In this document: in pieces, positions 28,163 through 35,994 of the stretch
Position numbering within the stretch: position 1 is the first letter of the stretch
Layout: every line of letters begins with the position of its first letter
IMG/VR virus record: IMGVR_UViG_3300042673_002211
Span: 1 to 64,000 of that record
Direction: 5' to 3' (one strand)
Length of the DNA stretch: 64,000 bases
DNA from: a virus
Position numbers and translations under genes: made by a program
The notes under the pieces: generated by a model
Told to the model about the DNA's origin: nothing
The model's input: the letters and a program-made list of their open reading frames with translations, nothing else
The model's database searches: none

Positions 28163-28173
28163 TATTTATAATA
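28163..28173 (+). promoter_or_regulatory. putative phage late promoter element TATTTATAATA
   Basis: Exact motif copy directly behind a terminator, 54 nt before the PAS protein. A terminator with this motif right behind it is the layout expected for the start of a new transcription unit. Confidence 0.55.
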
Positions 28174-28216
28174 GACCAAAAAGTTTTGAATTTATTAAAT
28201 CTTATAAAGAAAAATA

Positions 28217-29326
28217 ATGAAAAACTTATCCAAAGAAGAGTTATTAAATAGAATGGAGGCTATTAATCGTAGCAACGCTCTTATTTATTTTGATCTTAAT
28301 GGTTTTATTCTTGGAGTGAATTCTATCTTTTTAACAACAATGGGTTATAAAGAGGACGAACATGAAAAAGTTGTTGGTCAGCATCACAGTATTTTTGTTG
28401 CTCCTGAATATGCACAATCAGAAGAATATAAAAGGTTTTGGAAAAAGCTAGGAGAAGGTAACTTTCACGAAGGTGAATTTGAAAGAATAAAAGCAGACGG
28501 AAACATTATCTATCTCCAGGCAACTTATAATCCAATACTTGATGAAAATGGTGTTGTAACTAAGGTAATGAAGGTTGCTTCTGATATTACTACAACTGTA
28601 ATAGCAAAAAATGCAATTAGTGCAATAAATAAAAGTAATGCTATTATATATTTTGATTGTGATGGTTATATACTAGATGCAAACTCCATATTTTTAGAAA
28701 CAATGGGGTATAACAAAAACGATTTAGATAAAATTGTTGGGAAGCACCATAGTATTTTTGTAGGTTATGAGTATGCTAAATCCGAAGAATATAAAGGATT
28801 TTGGCAAAAGCTAAAAAGTGGTAAATTTTTTGAGGGTGAATATGAAAGGATGAGAGTAGATGGTTCTTCTATTTATTTAAAAGCATCCTATAATCCCATA
28901 ATTAGCAACGATGGAACTTGTAAAAAAGTAATGAAAATTGCTACTGACATTACTGATACGATTACTATTAAAAAGCAAGTAGAAGAACTTTCTAAAAATT
29001 TACAGGTTGAATTAGATAATTCAAATAAACTTAAATTATCAATAGAAATAGAAAAAAATAATGCACTAGAAGACTTAGATGCAACTATAAAAAAAAGCCA
29101 AAATGAACTAATTAAAACTATTGTTAAATCAGCTCTATTTGTAATCATGAGTGTTGGGTTTATTACCACTATTATGTACTCATTTGCAATACTTAATGAT
29201 AGAGATACTCAAATAATTGGTTCAACCTGGAGTAACATGTTTAGCGTACTTTTAACGAATGCATTTTCAATTGTAGGCACAATTATGGGTATTAAATATG
29301 CAACACAAGAAGATAAAAAAACTTAA
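28217..29326 (+). CDS. tandem PAS-domain protein with coiled coil and two C-terminal membrane helices
   Basis: A 369-residue protein. Two PAS domains (about 12-125 and 135-250) are copies of one another; each has a VGxHHSIFV segment, an EYAxSEEYKxFW helix and a final YNPI..KVMK.A.DIT strand. This is the kind of PAS found in chemoreceptors. A coiled coil (about 252-300) follows, then two hydrophobic helices (about 303-325 and 341-360) and a short charged tail. There is no kinase, cyclase or methyl-accepting domain. It has its own promoter and terminator and lies next to the lysis genes. Domain content is well supported; function is not. Confidence 0.85.
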   Translation: MKNLSKEELLNRMEAINRSNALIYFDLNGFILGVNSIFLTTMGYKEDEHEKVVGQHHSIFVAPEYAQSEEYKRFWKKLGEGNFHEGEFERIKADGNIIYLQATYNPILDENGVVTKVMKVASDITTTVIAKNAISAINKSNAIIYFDCDGYILDANSIFLETMGYNKNDLDKIVGKHHSIFVGYEYAKSEEYKGFWQKLKSGKFFEGEYERMRVDGSSIYLKASYNPIISNDGTCKKVMKIATDITDTITIKKQVEELSKNLQVELDNSNKLKLSIEIEKNNALEDLDATIKKSQNELIKTIVKSALFVIMSVGFITTIMYSFAILNDRDTQIIGSTWSNMFSVLLTNAFSIVGTIMGIKYATQEDKKT

Positions 29327-29335
29327 AATATATAG

Positions 29336-29359
29336 AAAGGATATTTTATATTCTTTTTT
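29336..29359 (+). terminator. intrinsic terminator after the PAS gene
   Basis: Nine-base stem AAAGGATAT with ATATTCTTT (one G-T wobble) and a TTT loop, continuing into a T run. Confidence 0.7.
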
Positions 29360-29360
29360 A

Positions 29361-29370
29361 TATTTATAAC
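29361..29370 (+). promoter_or_regulatory. putative phage late promoter element (TATTTATAAC)
   Basis: Motif variant immediately behind the preceding terminator and 56 nt before the holin-like gene, repeating the terminator-plus-motif layout at 28137-28173. Confidence 0.5.
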
Positions 29371-29416
29371 AAATGTTTTATCCAATAGTTGTATTTAACT
29401 AACTTAAATTTAAATT

Positions 29417-29656
29417 ATGACATTTTCAGATATTTTCAAAGACAAGAGTGATTTTAACGAAAAAACTATCGTAGGATTTTTATCATTCGCGGTAATGGCA
29501 ATTTTTGCCGGAGCTGACGTAGTAACGGGTATTATGGGTAATCATCTCGTAATCAGTGATACAATTTTTAATTCATTTGTAATCATTACTCTTGGTGCTT
29601 TCGGTATTGCTGAAGCAGGTAAGATTTTTGGTGGAAATAAAAAAGGAGAAGAATAA
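29417..29656 (+). CDS. small holin-like membrane protein
   Basis: A 79-residue protein with two hydrophobic helices (about 19-38 and 48-68) and a charged C-terminus (KIFGGNKKGEE), the size and layout of a class II holin. It directly precedes the endolysin gene, whose ATG overlaps its stop. An AGGAGAAG stretch inside its last codons may act as ribosome binding site for the endolysin. The two-helix end resembles that of the PAS protein upstream in topology. Confidence 0.7.
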   Translation: MTFSDIFKDKSDFNEKTIVGFLSFAVMAIFAGADVVTGIMGNHLVISDTIFNSFVIITLGAFGIAEAGKIFGGNKKGEE

Positions 29657-30267
29657 TGAGTTTAAAAAGTTTACAAGAGAAGATCGGAGTAGGCGCAGAT
29701 GGTGCTTTCGGTCCTGGTACAATGAAAAAAGCTATGGAGTTTTATAAACTAACTCCAGTAAGAGCAGCACACTTCTTTGCTCAAACAGCTCACGAGACAG
29801 GTGGTTTTAAAGCATTTTCAGAGAACCTAAACTACTCCGCCCAAGGCCTGCAAGGTATCTTTGGAAAGTATTTCCCAGGTACTCTAGAAGAATCTTATGC
29901 TCGCCAACCTGAAAAAATCGCTAACCGTGTTTACGCATCTCGTATGGGTAACGGAGACGAGACTTCAGGTGATGGTTGGAAGTTTAGAGGTAGAGGAGCT
30001 CTACAATTAACAGGTAAAGCCAACTACGAGGCATTCGCAAAGTACTTAGGTAACGATGAAGTTTTAAAAAATCCAGATACAGTTGCTACAAAATACGCTT
30101 TTGAATCAGCAATGTTCTTCTTTGAAAGAAATAAGCTATGGGCAATTTGCGATAAAGGTATCAACGATGCTGCTATCTTAGAACTTACAAAACGTATCAA
30201 CGGTGGTACTCATGGTTTAGAAGACAGAAACGCCAAAACTAAAAAGTATTACGAATACGTTAAATAA
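29656..30267 (+). CDS. endolysin, GH19 (chitinase-like) family
   Basis: A 203-residue glycoside hydrolase family 19 enzyme that would cleave peptidoglycan glycan strands at lysis. Seen: AQTAHETGGFKAF with the first catalytic Glu, SENLNYSAQGL with the second, FRGRGALQLTGKANYEAF in the substrate groove, and ELTKRINGGTHGLEDR near the end. The first 25 residues look like a trimmed peptidoglycan-binding motif (KIGVGADGAFGPGT). There is no signal peptide, so release depends on a holin, which the neighbours may supply. Confidence 0.92.
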   Translation: MSLKSLQEKIGVGADGAFGPGTMKKAMEFYKLTPVRAAHFFAQTAHETGGFKAFSENLNYSAQGLQGIFGKYFPGTLEESYARQPEKIANRVYASRMGNGDETSGDGWKFRGRGALQLTGKANYEAFAKYLGNDEVLKNPDTVATKYAFESAMFFFERNKLWAICDKGINDAAILELTKRINGGTHGLEDRNAKTKKYYEYVK

Positions 30268-30273
30268 ACTACT

Positions 30274-30711
30274 ATGAAACTAAGCCTCCCACTACTAGCT
30301 ATCACATCATTTACCGCAGGTATAACCTTTATGTGTTCATATTTTATGAATCTAACAATGGCAAATTCTGATCAGTATCTAGCTATAGTGGGAGTAATGT
30401 TTTTAGATGGAGTATTTGGTATGATTGCTGGTACTAGAAGAGAAGGATTCCAAACACGTAAAGCAATTAAAGTACTAAGAAACACCGTTGCGTGGTTAGT
30501 TATTTTAACAGTTATTTTAATGGTTGAACAAGGCTTTGCTGGTACAGCTTGGCTTAGTGAAGTAATTGTAGTACCTTTTATGGTGTTCCAGCTCATAAGT
30601 GCACTTAAAAATGCATCTATGGCGGGATTTATCCAGATGAGTCTATTAAACCAAATCTTGGATAAAATAGATAAACATAAAGGTATAAGAGATGAAGAAC
30701 CTAAAGAATAA
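30274..30711 (+). CDS. holin-like multi-pass membrane protein
   Basis: A 145-residue protein with about four hydrophobic segments (about 7-28, 34-51, 68-90, 95-115). The GVMFLDGVFGMIAGTRREGF and AIKVLRNTVAWLVILTVILM region resembles phage_holin_4-type proteins, which have a conserved Asp-Gly turn and a basic loop between helices. The C-terminus is charged (DKIDKHKGIRDEEPKE). The position directly after the endolysin supports a lysis role. If both this and the 29417 gene are holins, one may be an antiholin. Confidence 0.65.
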   Translation: MKLSLPLLAITSFTAGITFMCSYFMNLTMANSDQYLAIVGVMFLDGVFGMIAGTRREGFQTRKAIKVLRNTVAWLVILTVILMVEQGFAGTAWLSEVIVVPFMVFQLISALKNASMAGFIQMSLLNQILDKIDKHKGIRDEEPKE

Positions 30712-31750
30712 AATATTTCCGCTTTTAATAGCATTATCTGCCCTGTCAGTTTCTGCTTCTGCCGCTTTCTATTCAGTTAGTGGCCTTAGCAAACTCTTTG
30801 CTGGTGCATCACTTGAGGTCATTATTATGGCTTCTTCGCTTGAGGTAGCTAAACTTGTAATTGCTTCCCTGCTTTATCAATATTGGGATTCCTTAAATAA
30901 AGGTTTAAGAGCATACCTAGCAGTAGCAACTTGTGTGCTTATATTAATCACCTCAGCAGGTATCTATGGTTTTTTATCGGGAGCGTATCAGGAAACAGCT
31001 AATAAAGAAGGTATTGTAACTCAACAAATCACTGCTTTGGAAACTAAAAAAGCATTATACGAGGAAACAAGAGATAATTTTTTAGCAGATAGAAAATCAA
31101 ACAACGAGCTTAGAGGTACACTCTCTAAAGGTTCAACTACCCAATTTACAGACAAAAATGGTAATCTAGTAGTTAAAACAAATAATTCAGCTATCCGAAA
31201 CATCGAATCAACAGCTAAAGAAAACGAAAGACTAGCCACTAAACTAGATGTTGTAAATGATTCTATATTTTCTCTTGAAACACAAATTCTAGAGGTTAAA
31301 GTAAATAGTGAAGCAGCAAGTGAACTAGGACCACTTAAATACCTTTCAGAGTTAACTGGGGTAGAGATGAACCGGATTATTAACTGGCTTCTTTTAATAA
31401 TCATCTTTGTATTTGATCCTCTAGCAATCGCTCTAGTTATAGCAGCAAACTTTGCTTTTAACCAATTACGTTCTAAAGAAGGATATGACATGTATAAAGA
31501 TACTCCATTAGAAGAACAAGTAGAAGATAATGAAGGAACTGATATCTATACTGAAACAGAATTAGAAGAATTAAAAGATTGGGATGTAACCTTAAATGAT
31601 GGTTTAGAAGATGAAAAACAACCAAACAATCCAGAACCCGAACCAGCTAAACTAGAGGACGATAAACTATTAAATAATTCAGGTATCTCATCTTGGCGTA
31701 AGAAAAAATTGCGAGATTATTTAGACGGAAATACAAAAACATATTTTTAA
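30692..31750 (+). CDS. conserved phage membrane protein with coiled-coil loop
   Basis: A 352-residue protein overlapping the preceding gene by 20 nt. Hydrophobic helices lie at about 8-27, 38-60, 72-92 and 225-252. Residues about 105-215 between them are charged and coiled-coil-like, and the last 95 residues are acidic. I do not recognise a function. The basic end (SSWRKKKLRDYL) follows the acidic stretch. Two membrane-pass groups around a long soluble loop fit a scaffold or superinfection-exclusion protein, but this is a guess. Confidence 0.65.
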   Translation: MKNLKNKIFPLLIALSALSVSASAAFYSVSGLSKLFAGASLEVIIMASSLEVAKLVIASLLYQYWDSLNKGLRAYLAVATCVLILITSAGIYGFLSGAYQETANKEGIVTQQITALETKKALYEETRDNFLADRKSNNELRGTLSKGSTTQFTDKNGNLVVKTNNSAIRNIESTAKENERLATKLDVVNDSIFSLETQILEVKVNSEAASELGPLKYLSELTGVEMNRIINWLLLIIIFVFDPLAIALVIAANFAFNQLRSKEGYDMYKDTPLEEQVEDNEGTDIYTETELEELKDWDVTLNDGLEDEKQPNNPEPEPAKLEDDKLLNNSGISSWRKKKLRDYLDGNTKTYF

Positions 31751-31752
31751 AA

Positions 31753-31784
31753 TTTGGAAGCCCGTAAGGGCTTTCGTATATTTA
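31753..31784 (+). promoter_or_regulatory. putative Bacteroidota-type promoter
   Basis: TTTG at 31753-31756, 20 nt, TATATTTA at 31777-31784, ending 20 nt before the ATG at 31805. The spacer contains a perfect six-base hairpin AAGCCC-GTAA-GGGCTT (31758-31773), which may also end transcription of the preceding gene. Confidence 0.55.
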
Positions 31785-31804
31785 CCCAAATAAAAAATCA
31801 AGTT

Positions 31805-31972
31805 ATGGACCAGAAGGAACAAATGCAATTGCTAGACGAACTAATGTCAGTTATTCAAATCATGGATGAGCTTTACCGCTACCATCCCGAAAACCCCAAC
31901 CAAGTAGATGTGGCATCAGAATTCAAGAGGCTGGCAGAACGCAAAGTCGAAATCGAAGAAAAACTGGGTTAA
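31805..31972 (+). CDS. small helical hypothetical protein
   Basis: Fifty-five residues from the ATG at 31805, the first after the promoter-like element; an in-frame TTG at 31754 would put the promoter inside the gene and is rejected. All-helical, acidic (MQLLDELMSVIQIMDELYRY; FKRLAERKVEIEEKLG). Function unknown. Confidence 0.6.
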   Translation: MDQKEQMQLLDELMSVIQIMDELYRYHPENPNQVDVASEFKRLAERKVEIEEKLG

Positions 31973-31976
31973 TAAG

Positions 31977-32069
31977 ATGCAAGCAGAGGAGTTGGTTAAC
32001 CACTCCTCTCTTCGTACCTTACGTGAAATATTAAAAAATAAACCAGGAACAATCGAGGATGCCTTTTAA
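31977..32069 (+). CDS. very small coupled ORF (30 aa)
   Basis: An ATG 4 nt after the previous stop opens a 30-codon frame (MQAEELVNHSSLRTLREILK, ending EDAF) whose stop overlaps the next gene. It fills the gap exactly and is coupled at both ends, which favours a real peptide, but it is too short to judge by composition. Confidence 0.4.
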   Translation: MQAEELVNHSSLRTLREILKNKPGTIEDAF

Positions 32070-32592
32070 TTGCTTTTTAGATACATTTATTACTCAACCC
32101 GAAGAGGTTGTCGATAAGGAACTATCTAAACTCAAACCACTCAATTATAACAAGTTTATGTGGTGGCGTACCCACTCTCAACCTGGTGTACCATTGGGTA
32201 AACGCGCTCCATTAAAAGATCGCATTTTAAATGGTGATTTTGATTTTTCATGTTACTATTGGCAAGCACAATCTGCTGCGATACAAGCGCGTAAAAAACT
32301 CAATTTAGACAAGGATGACTACCAGTCACAATACGAAAAAGTTACTGTTGACGTTGCTCGTTATCGTCGTTTGCTAGCTGATTTTGATAAGGAAGAAAAT
32401 TCTCGTATCGAGGCTTTACTTGATGCGTTTACTGTCTCGTTTAAAATCAGTCGCGAAGAGTTACTTGATCGGTTATGTAACTGGTCTTATGATTTGCTAT
32501 CGTTTTATGAATCGCTTGATGAGTTTGGTACTCCAACCTCAACTGAAATTCGTAAACGAGGTCGTCCAAAGAAACTTGCCTACCCCAAATAA
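32059..32592 (+). CDS. conserved phage protein with C-terminal AT-hook-like motif
   Basis: A 177-residue protein. The N-terminal part (FMWWRTHSQPGVPLGKRAPL, then GDFDFSCYYWQAQ) looks like a conserved phage family of unknown function. The middle is helical. The C-terminus reads IRKRGRPKKLAYPK, and the GRP core flanked by basic residues matches an AT-hook, a minor-groove DNA-binding motif. Binding to the AT-rich phage DNA is a fair inference. It begins inside the preceding tiny ORF. Confidence 0.65.
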   Translation: MPFNCFLDTFITQPEEVVDKELSKLKPLNYNKFMWWRTHSQPGVPLGKRAPLKDRILNGDFDFSCYYWQAQSAAIQARKKLNLDKDDYQSQYEKVTVDVARYRRLLADFDKEENSRIEALLDAFTVSFKISREELLDRLCNWSYDLLSFYESLDEFGTPTSTEIRKRGRPKKLAYPK

Positions 32593-32594
32593 AA

Positions 32595-32604
32595 TATTTA
32601 TATT
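32595..32604 (+). promoter_or_regulatory. weak copy of TATTTATA promoter-like motif
   Basis: TATTTATATT lies 16 nt before the TGT/DpdA-like gene. The spacing is shorter than at the structural genes, so support is weaker. Confidence 0.3.
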
Positions 32605-32610
32605 TAAGTT

Positions 32611-33399
32611 ATGATTAAAGTATCTCACGAAACCCCCCTATGTTTACTAGGGGATAGTCGTTTATTTAACGACTATGATTATTGTCTCCCACATTTGCTC
32701 GATCAAGAGCAAGGATATAAAGACTATTTTACAACCTCTAAAGCACAAGGGCGCTATATTATAATGGATAATTCGCTTCATGAATTAGGTGAAGCATACG
32801 ATAGTGATCGTCTATTATACTGGATTGATCAGTTACGTCCTAATGAGTTTATTGTTCCTGATGTCTGGGAAAACCGAGACAAATCAGTGGTTAATGCCCG
32901 CCAATGGTCTCAGTATAAATTACCTAAAGGGGTAGAAAAAGTAGCAGTAGTTCAAGCAACCACAATTCATGAAGCATCTACTTGTTACCAAACCTATAAA
33001 GATTTAGGTTATAAAAAGATTGCATTCTCGTATGGCGCTTCCTATTACAATGATGTAGTACCTCACCCTAATAAAAATTTAGGTAAAGCACTTGGTCGCC
33101 TATCCGTAATTTCAGCTCTACATAGAACTGGAACTATTGATTCAAACGATCGTGTACATCTATTGGGATGTCAAGTACCACAAGAATTTGGGTGGTATCG
33201 TGGCTTCAATTTTATTGAATCTATTGATACATCTAACCCAGTAATGGCTGCTTTAGAGGGAATGCGTTATTCAAATTCAGGTTTGATTGAAAAACCTAAA
33301 GCAAACATGAACGACTATTTCTTTATGTTATCTGATCAAGTTGATTATGAACTTTTATCTTATAATCTTCTAAAATTCCGTGAAATCAACGATCTATAA
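32611..33399 (+). CDS. TGT-like DNA 7-deazaguanine transglycosylase (DpdA-like)
   Basis: A 262-residue member of the queuine/archaeosine tRNA-guanine transglycosylase superfamily. Seen: FIVPDVWENRDKSV, AVVQATTIHEASTCY, IAFSYGASYYND, DRVHLLGCQVPQEFGWY and FIESIDTSNPVM, the last placing an Asp where TGT enzymes have the nucleophile. The bacterial TGT zinc cysteines are absent. In phages, DpdA enzymes exchange guanine in DNA for preQ0 or derivatives (established for several phages). The neighbouring QueC, QueD, QueE and FolE make preQ0, so DNA rather than tRNA modification is the better reading. Confidence 0.75.
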   Translation: MIKVSHETPLCLLGDSRLFNDYDYCLPHLLDQEQGYKDYFTTSKAQGRYIIMDNSLHELGEAYDSDRLLYWIDQLRPNEFIVPDVWENRDKSVVNARQWSQYKLPKGVEKVAVVQATTIHEASTCYQTYKDLGYKKIAFSYGASYYNDVVPHPNKNLGKALGRLSVISALHRTGTIDSNDRVHLLGCQVPQEFGWYRGFNFIESIDTSNPVMAALEGMRYSNSGLIEKPKANMNDYFFMLSDQVDYELLSYNLLKFREINDL

Positions 33400-33415
33400 A
33401 CCCGACACATTTAAA

Positions 33416-33425
33416 TATTTATAAC
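33416..33425 (+). promoter_or_regulatory. weak copy of TATTTATAAC promoter-like motif
   Basis: Lies 14 nt before the QueC ATG, in the short gap after the transglycosylase. It may serve the preQ0 genes; spacing is atypical. Confidence 0.3.
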
Positions 33426-33429
33426 AAAC

Positions 33430-34260
33430 ATGGCAAAACACGTAGTAGTTTCATTATCCGGGGGAATGGATTCCTCAACATTATTGCTTAGAGCACTAAG
33501 CGAATTTGATACTGTAACAGCAGTATCGTTTGACTACGGTCAAAAACACCGAGTAGAACTTGATCGAGCACGGACCCTAGTTAACTACTTACTTATTCAT
33601 AATAAAATAATTAATTATCAAGTAATTAAACTTGATGGGTTAGCTGATCTACTTAACTCAGCTTTAGTAACAGGTGGGGGTGAAATACCTGAAGGACACT
33701 ATGCTGAAGAAAACATGAAAGCAACAGTTGTTCCTAACCGAAACAAAATCTTCAGTTCAATCACTCAAGCGATTGCTTTATCTATTGCTACTGAGAAAAA
33801 AGAAGAATGTTCTATTGCTTTAGGTATTCACGCCGGTGATCACGCTATTTATCCTGACTGTCGTCAAGAGTTTCGTGACGCTGATGATCATGCTTTCCGA
33901 GTAGGTAACTGGGATAGTGAATTAGTATCATACTGGACTCCATATCTTGAAGGCGATAAGTTCACTATCCTGAAAGACGGAGAGAGATTATGTGAAGAAC
34001 TAGACCTTAATTTTAATCAAATTTATAAACGTACTAATACTTCTTATAAACCACTCCAACATACTATTGAAACACACCCTGGATGGACTGAACTAGTATG
34101 GTTTAGTGATTATAAGTCAGCTTCTTCAGTAGAACGAGTTGAAGCATTTATTAAGCTAGGACGTCCTGATCCTGCATCTTATGCAGATGAGACCGGTCCT
34201 GTAACTTGGGAACATGTAGTAACAGAAGTAACTAAAGTACTAGAAAGTCATGAGCGATAG
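33430..34260 (+). CDS. queC: 7-cyano-7-deazaguanine synthase (QueC-like)
   Basis: A 276-residue PP-loop ATPase that converts 7-carboxy-7-deazaguanine to preQ0. The PP-loop SLSGGMDSSTLL is at residues 8-19; AVSFDYGQKHRVEL, VPNRNKIFSSI and GIHAGDHAIYPDCRQEF are standard QueC blocks. The four C-terminal zinc-binding cysteines of E. coli-type QueC are missing: where TCY is expected the protein reads TNTSYKP, and no Cys follows. It is therefore a divergent QueC, possibly with altered stability or product. It is the second gene of the modification block. Confidence 0.88.
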   Translation: MAKHVVVSLSGGMDSSTLLLRALSEFDTVTAVSFDYGQKHRVELDRARTLVNYLLIHNKIINYQVIKLDGLADLLNSALVTGGGEIPEGHYAEENMKATVVPNRNKIFSSITQAIALSIATEKKEECSIALGIHAGDHAIYPDCRQEFRDADDHAFRVGNWDSELVSYWTPYLEGDKFTILKDGERLCEELDLNFNQIYKRTNTSYKPLQHTIETHPGWTELVWFSDYKSASSVERVEAFIKLGRPDPASYADETGPVTWEHVVTEVTKVLESHER

Positions 34261-34480
34261 AGATAATTTATATAGAGATATCTTTAATGGTGCAAACAAA
34301 AAACACTGGAAAGAAGAACAAAAAAACAAAAAAATGAAAAAAATCGAAACTTTATTTTTAAAGTATGGACACTGGAGCTTTTTATTTAGCTCACTTTTTG
34401 AAGCATCAAGTAATAGTTGGTTAACAGCTGCTGCTCTTATGTTTCTTTTTATTAATTATCAATATTCAAACAAACAATGA
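34250..34480 (+). CDS. small basic protein with one membrane helix
   Basis: A 76-residue ORF overlapping QueC by 11 nt; a later ATG at 34334 would give 48 residues. A charged Lys-rich first half is followed by one hydrophobic segment (about 41-68, including WLTAAALMFLFINY). Its stop overlaps the thioredoxin start. Function unknown. Confidence 0.5.
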   Translation: MSDRDNLYRDIFNGANKKHWKEEQKNKKMKKIETLFLKYGHWSFLFSSLFEASSNSWLTAAALMFLFINYQYSNKQ

Positions 34481-34752
34481 AACAATTATGGTATTTCTCA
34501 GCGGACTGGTGTGGTCCCTGCAAACAATTCGGTCCTTTAATGGACGAACTCGCTAAACCCTGTTTAGCTAGACCTCAAGGTATATCTATTAAAAGACTTA
34601 ATATAGATTACACCCCAGATGCAGCTAAAATTTATAAAATTCAAAGTGTTCCTACAGTTATTCTAGTGGAAGACGAACAAGAAAAAGCACGCTTTACAGG
34701 AACACGTACAATGCAACAAGTAATCGACTTTTATAACCAAAAGAATGGGTAG
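34477..34752 (+). CDS. thioredoxin
   Basis: A 91-residue thioredoxin fold with active site DWCGPCKQF (C12, C15) and the cis-proline segment SVPTVILVEDE. It is the likely electron donor for ribonucleotide reductase, which ends in a CxxC; T4 NrdC plays that role. It is embedded in the preQ0 genes by overlapping stops and starts. Confidence 0.9.
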   Translation: MKQLWYFSADWCGPCKQFGPLMDELAKPCLARPQGISIKRLNIDYTPDAAKIYKIQSVPTVILVEDEQEKARFTGTRTMQQVIDFYNQKNG

Positions 34753-35209
34753 TTTTAGATCCACTAAAGTATTTGATGGCTATTCTACAGTCTTCCGTCA
34801 GTGGAAAGCTGAAGGAACTCATTGTCGTTTCCTACATGGTTACGGGGTAAGCCTTAGAGTATGGTTTGAAGGTGAACTTGACGAACGCAATTGGGTTTGG
34901 GATTTTGGAGGCATGAAACGTGCTAAAAATACCATTGATGGTAAAAATCCTAAAGAATGGATGGATTATATGCTAGATCATACCACCATTGTAACGGAGG
35001 ATGATCCCGAACTAGAAGGATTTAAAGCAATGGAACGATTTGGAGTTATCCAACTTCGAATTCTCCCAGCTGTTGGAGCAGAACGTTTTGCTGAATATTT
35101 TTATAATAAACTAAATGATTTTGTTCAAATTGAAACAGAAGGACGCGTAAAAGTAGTTCAAGTAGAATTCCGCGAAAACGAAAAAAACACAGCATTTTAT
35201 AAAGGATAA
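34745..35209 (+). CDS. queD: 6-carboxytetrahydropterin synthase-like (QueD family)
   Basis: A 154-residue T-fold protein. THCRFLHGYGVSL matches the QueD/PTPS block (C then LHGHN), but the second His of HGH, normally a zinc ligand, is Tyr. WVWDFGGMKRAK and YMLDHTTIV correspond to the later conserved DFG and DH motifs. QueD converts dihydroneopterin triphosphate, the FolE product, to carboxytetrahydropterin for QueE. The metal site differs from E. coli; activity is probable but should not be assumed. Confidence 0.8.
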   Translation: MGSFRSTKVFDGYSTVFRQWKAEGTHCRFLHGYGVSLRVWFEGELDERNWVWDFGGMKRAKNTIDGKNPKEWMDYMLDHTTIVTEDDPELEGFKAMERFGVIQLRILPAVGAERFAEYFYNKLNDFVQIETEGRVKVVQVEFRENEKNTAFYKG

Positions 35210-35211
35210 TT

Positions 35212-35994
35212 ATGGCAATAAAAAGAATAGAAGACTATAATAAAATTCTACCTATCGTAGAACTATACACTTGTATCCAATCAGAAGGTAGCCGTGCAGG
35301 TCGTCCTACTGTTGCTGTCCGCACCACGGGTTGTACCCACCGCTGTTACTTCGGTGAAGGTGGTTGGTGCGATTCATGGTACACAAGCATTCACCCTGAA
35401 AAAGGCAAATACAGCTTCCAGGATATTATTAATATTTACGATGCTAATCCTGAAATTAAGGAGATGATGCTAACGGGAGGTTCTCCTACTATGCATCCCA
35501 CTATTGTAAATGAACTAACCCATTTTGCAAATGAAAGACAAATCATCATTACTATTGAAACTGAAGGCTCTGCTTTCGTCGAAACAGATTACCCTCTTGG
35601 CCTTATTAGCTTCAGCCCTAAATTTAGTAATAGCATACCTGTTTTGGGGGCTACTACACCCTTAGGAAGTATTGTAGATCAACGCTTTATTGACACTCAT
35701 AATCGCTTACGTCTAAATAAAGATTCTATCAAGCAATCAATGGCTTATCACTCAGATTATCACATGAAAGTAGTAGTTAACCCTGTTGAGCGTCCAGATG
35801 TTTGGACTGAAATTAGAGCATTTATGGATGAACTGGAGGTACCAAAAGACAAGATCTGGATCATGCCCCCGGGTGATAATCGTGAAGAACTAATCCGTGT
35901 TTACCCTATGGTGATTAACTGGTGTACTGATAATATGTACAACTTCACAGGCCGTGAACACATCATTGCTTTTGATACTAAACGTGAAGTCTAA
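35212..35994 (+). CDS. queE: 7-carboxy-7-deazaguanine synthase (QueE, radical SAM)
   Basis: A 260-residue radical SAM enzyme for the third step of preQ0 synthesis. The start region YTCIQSEGSRAGRPTVAVRT, the cluster cysteines C41, C45 and C53 (TTGCTHRCYFGEGGWC), MLTGGSPTMHP and TIETEGSAF are QueE features. Spacing between the second and third cysteine is seven residues rather than two, an insertion known to vary in QueE. It follows QueD by 2 nt. Confidence 0.9.
   Translation: MAIKRIEDYNKILPIVELYTCIQSEGSRAGRPTVAVRTTGCTHRCYFGEGGWCDSWYTSIHPEKGKYSFQDIINIYDANPEIKEMMLTGGSPTMHPTIVNELTHFANERQIIITIETEGSAFVETDYPLGLISFSPKFSNSIPVLGATTPLGSIVDQRFIDTHNRLRLNKDSIKQSMAYHSDYHMKVVVNPVERPDVWTEIRAFMDELEVPKDKIWIMPPGDNREELIRVYPMVINWCTDNMYNFTGREHIIAFDTKREV

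Noticed and set aside
29656-30267. Endolysin as a chitin-degrading enzyme
   Set aside because: The GH19 fold includes chitinases, but the holin-like neighbours and phage context make peptidoglycan the expected substrate.
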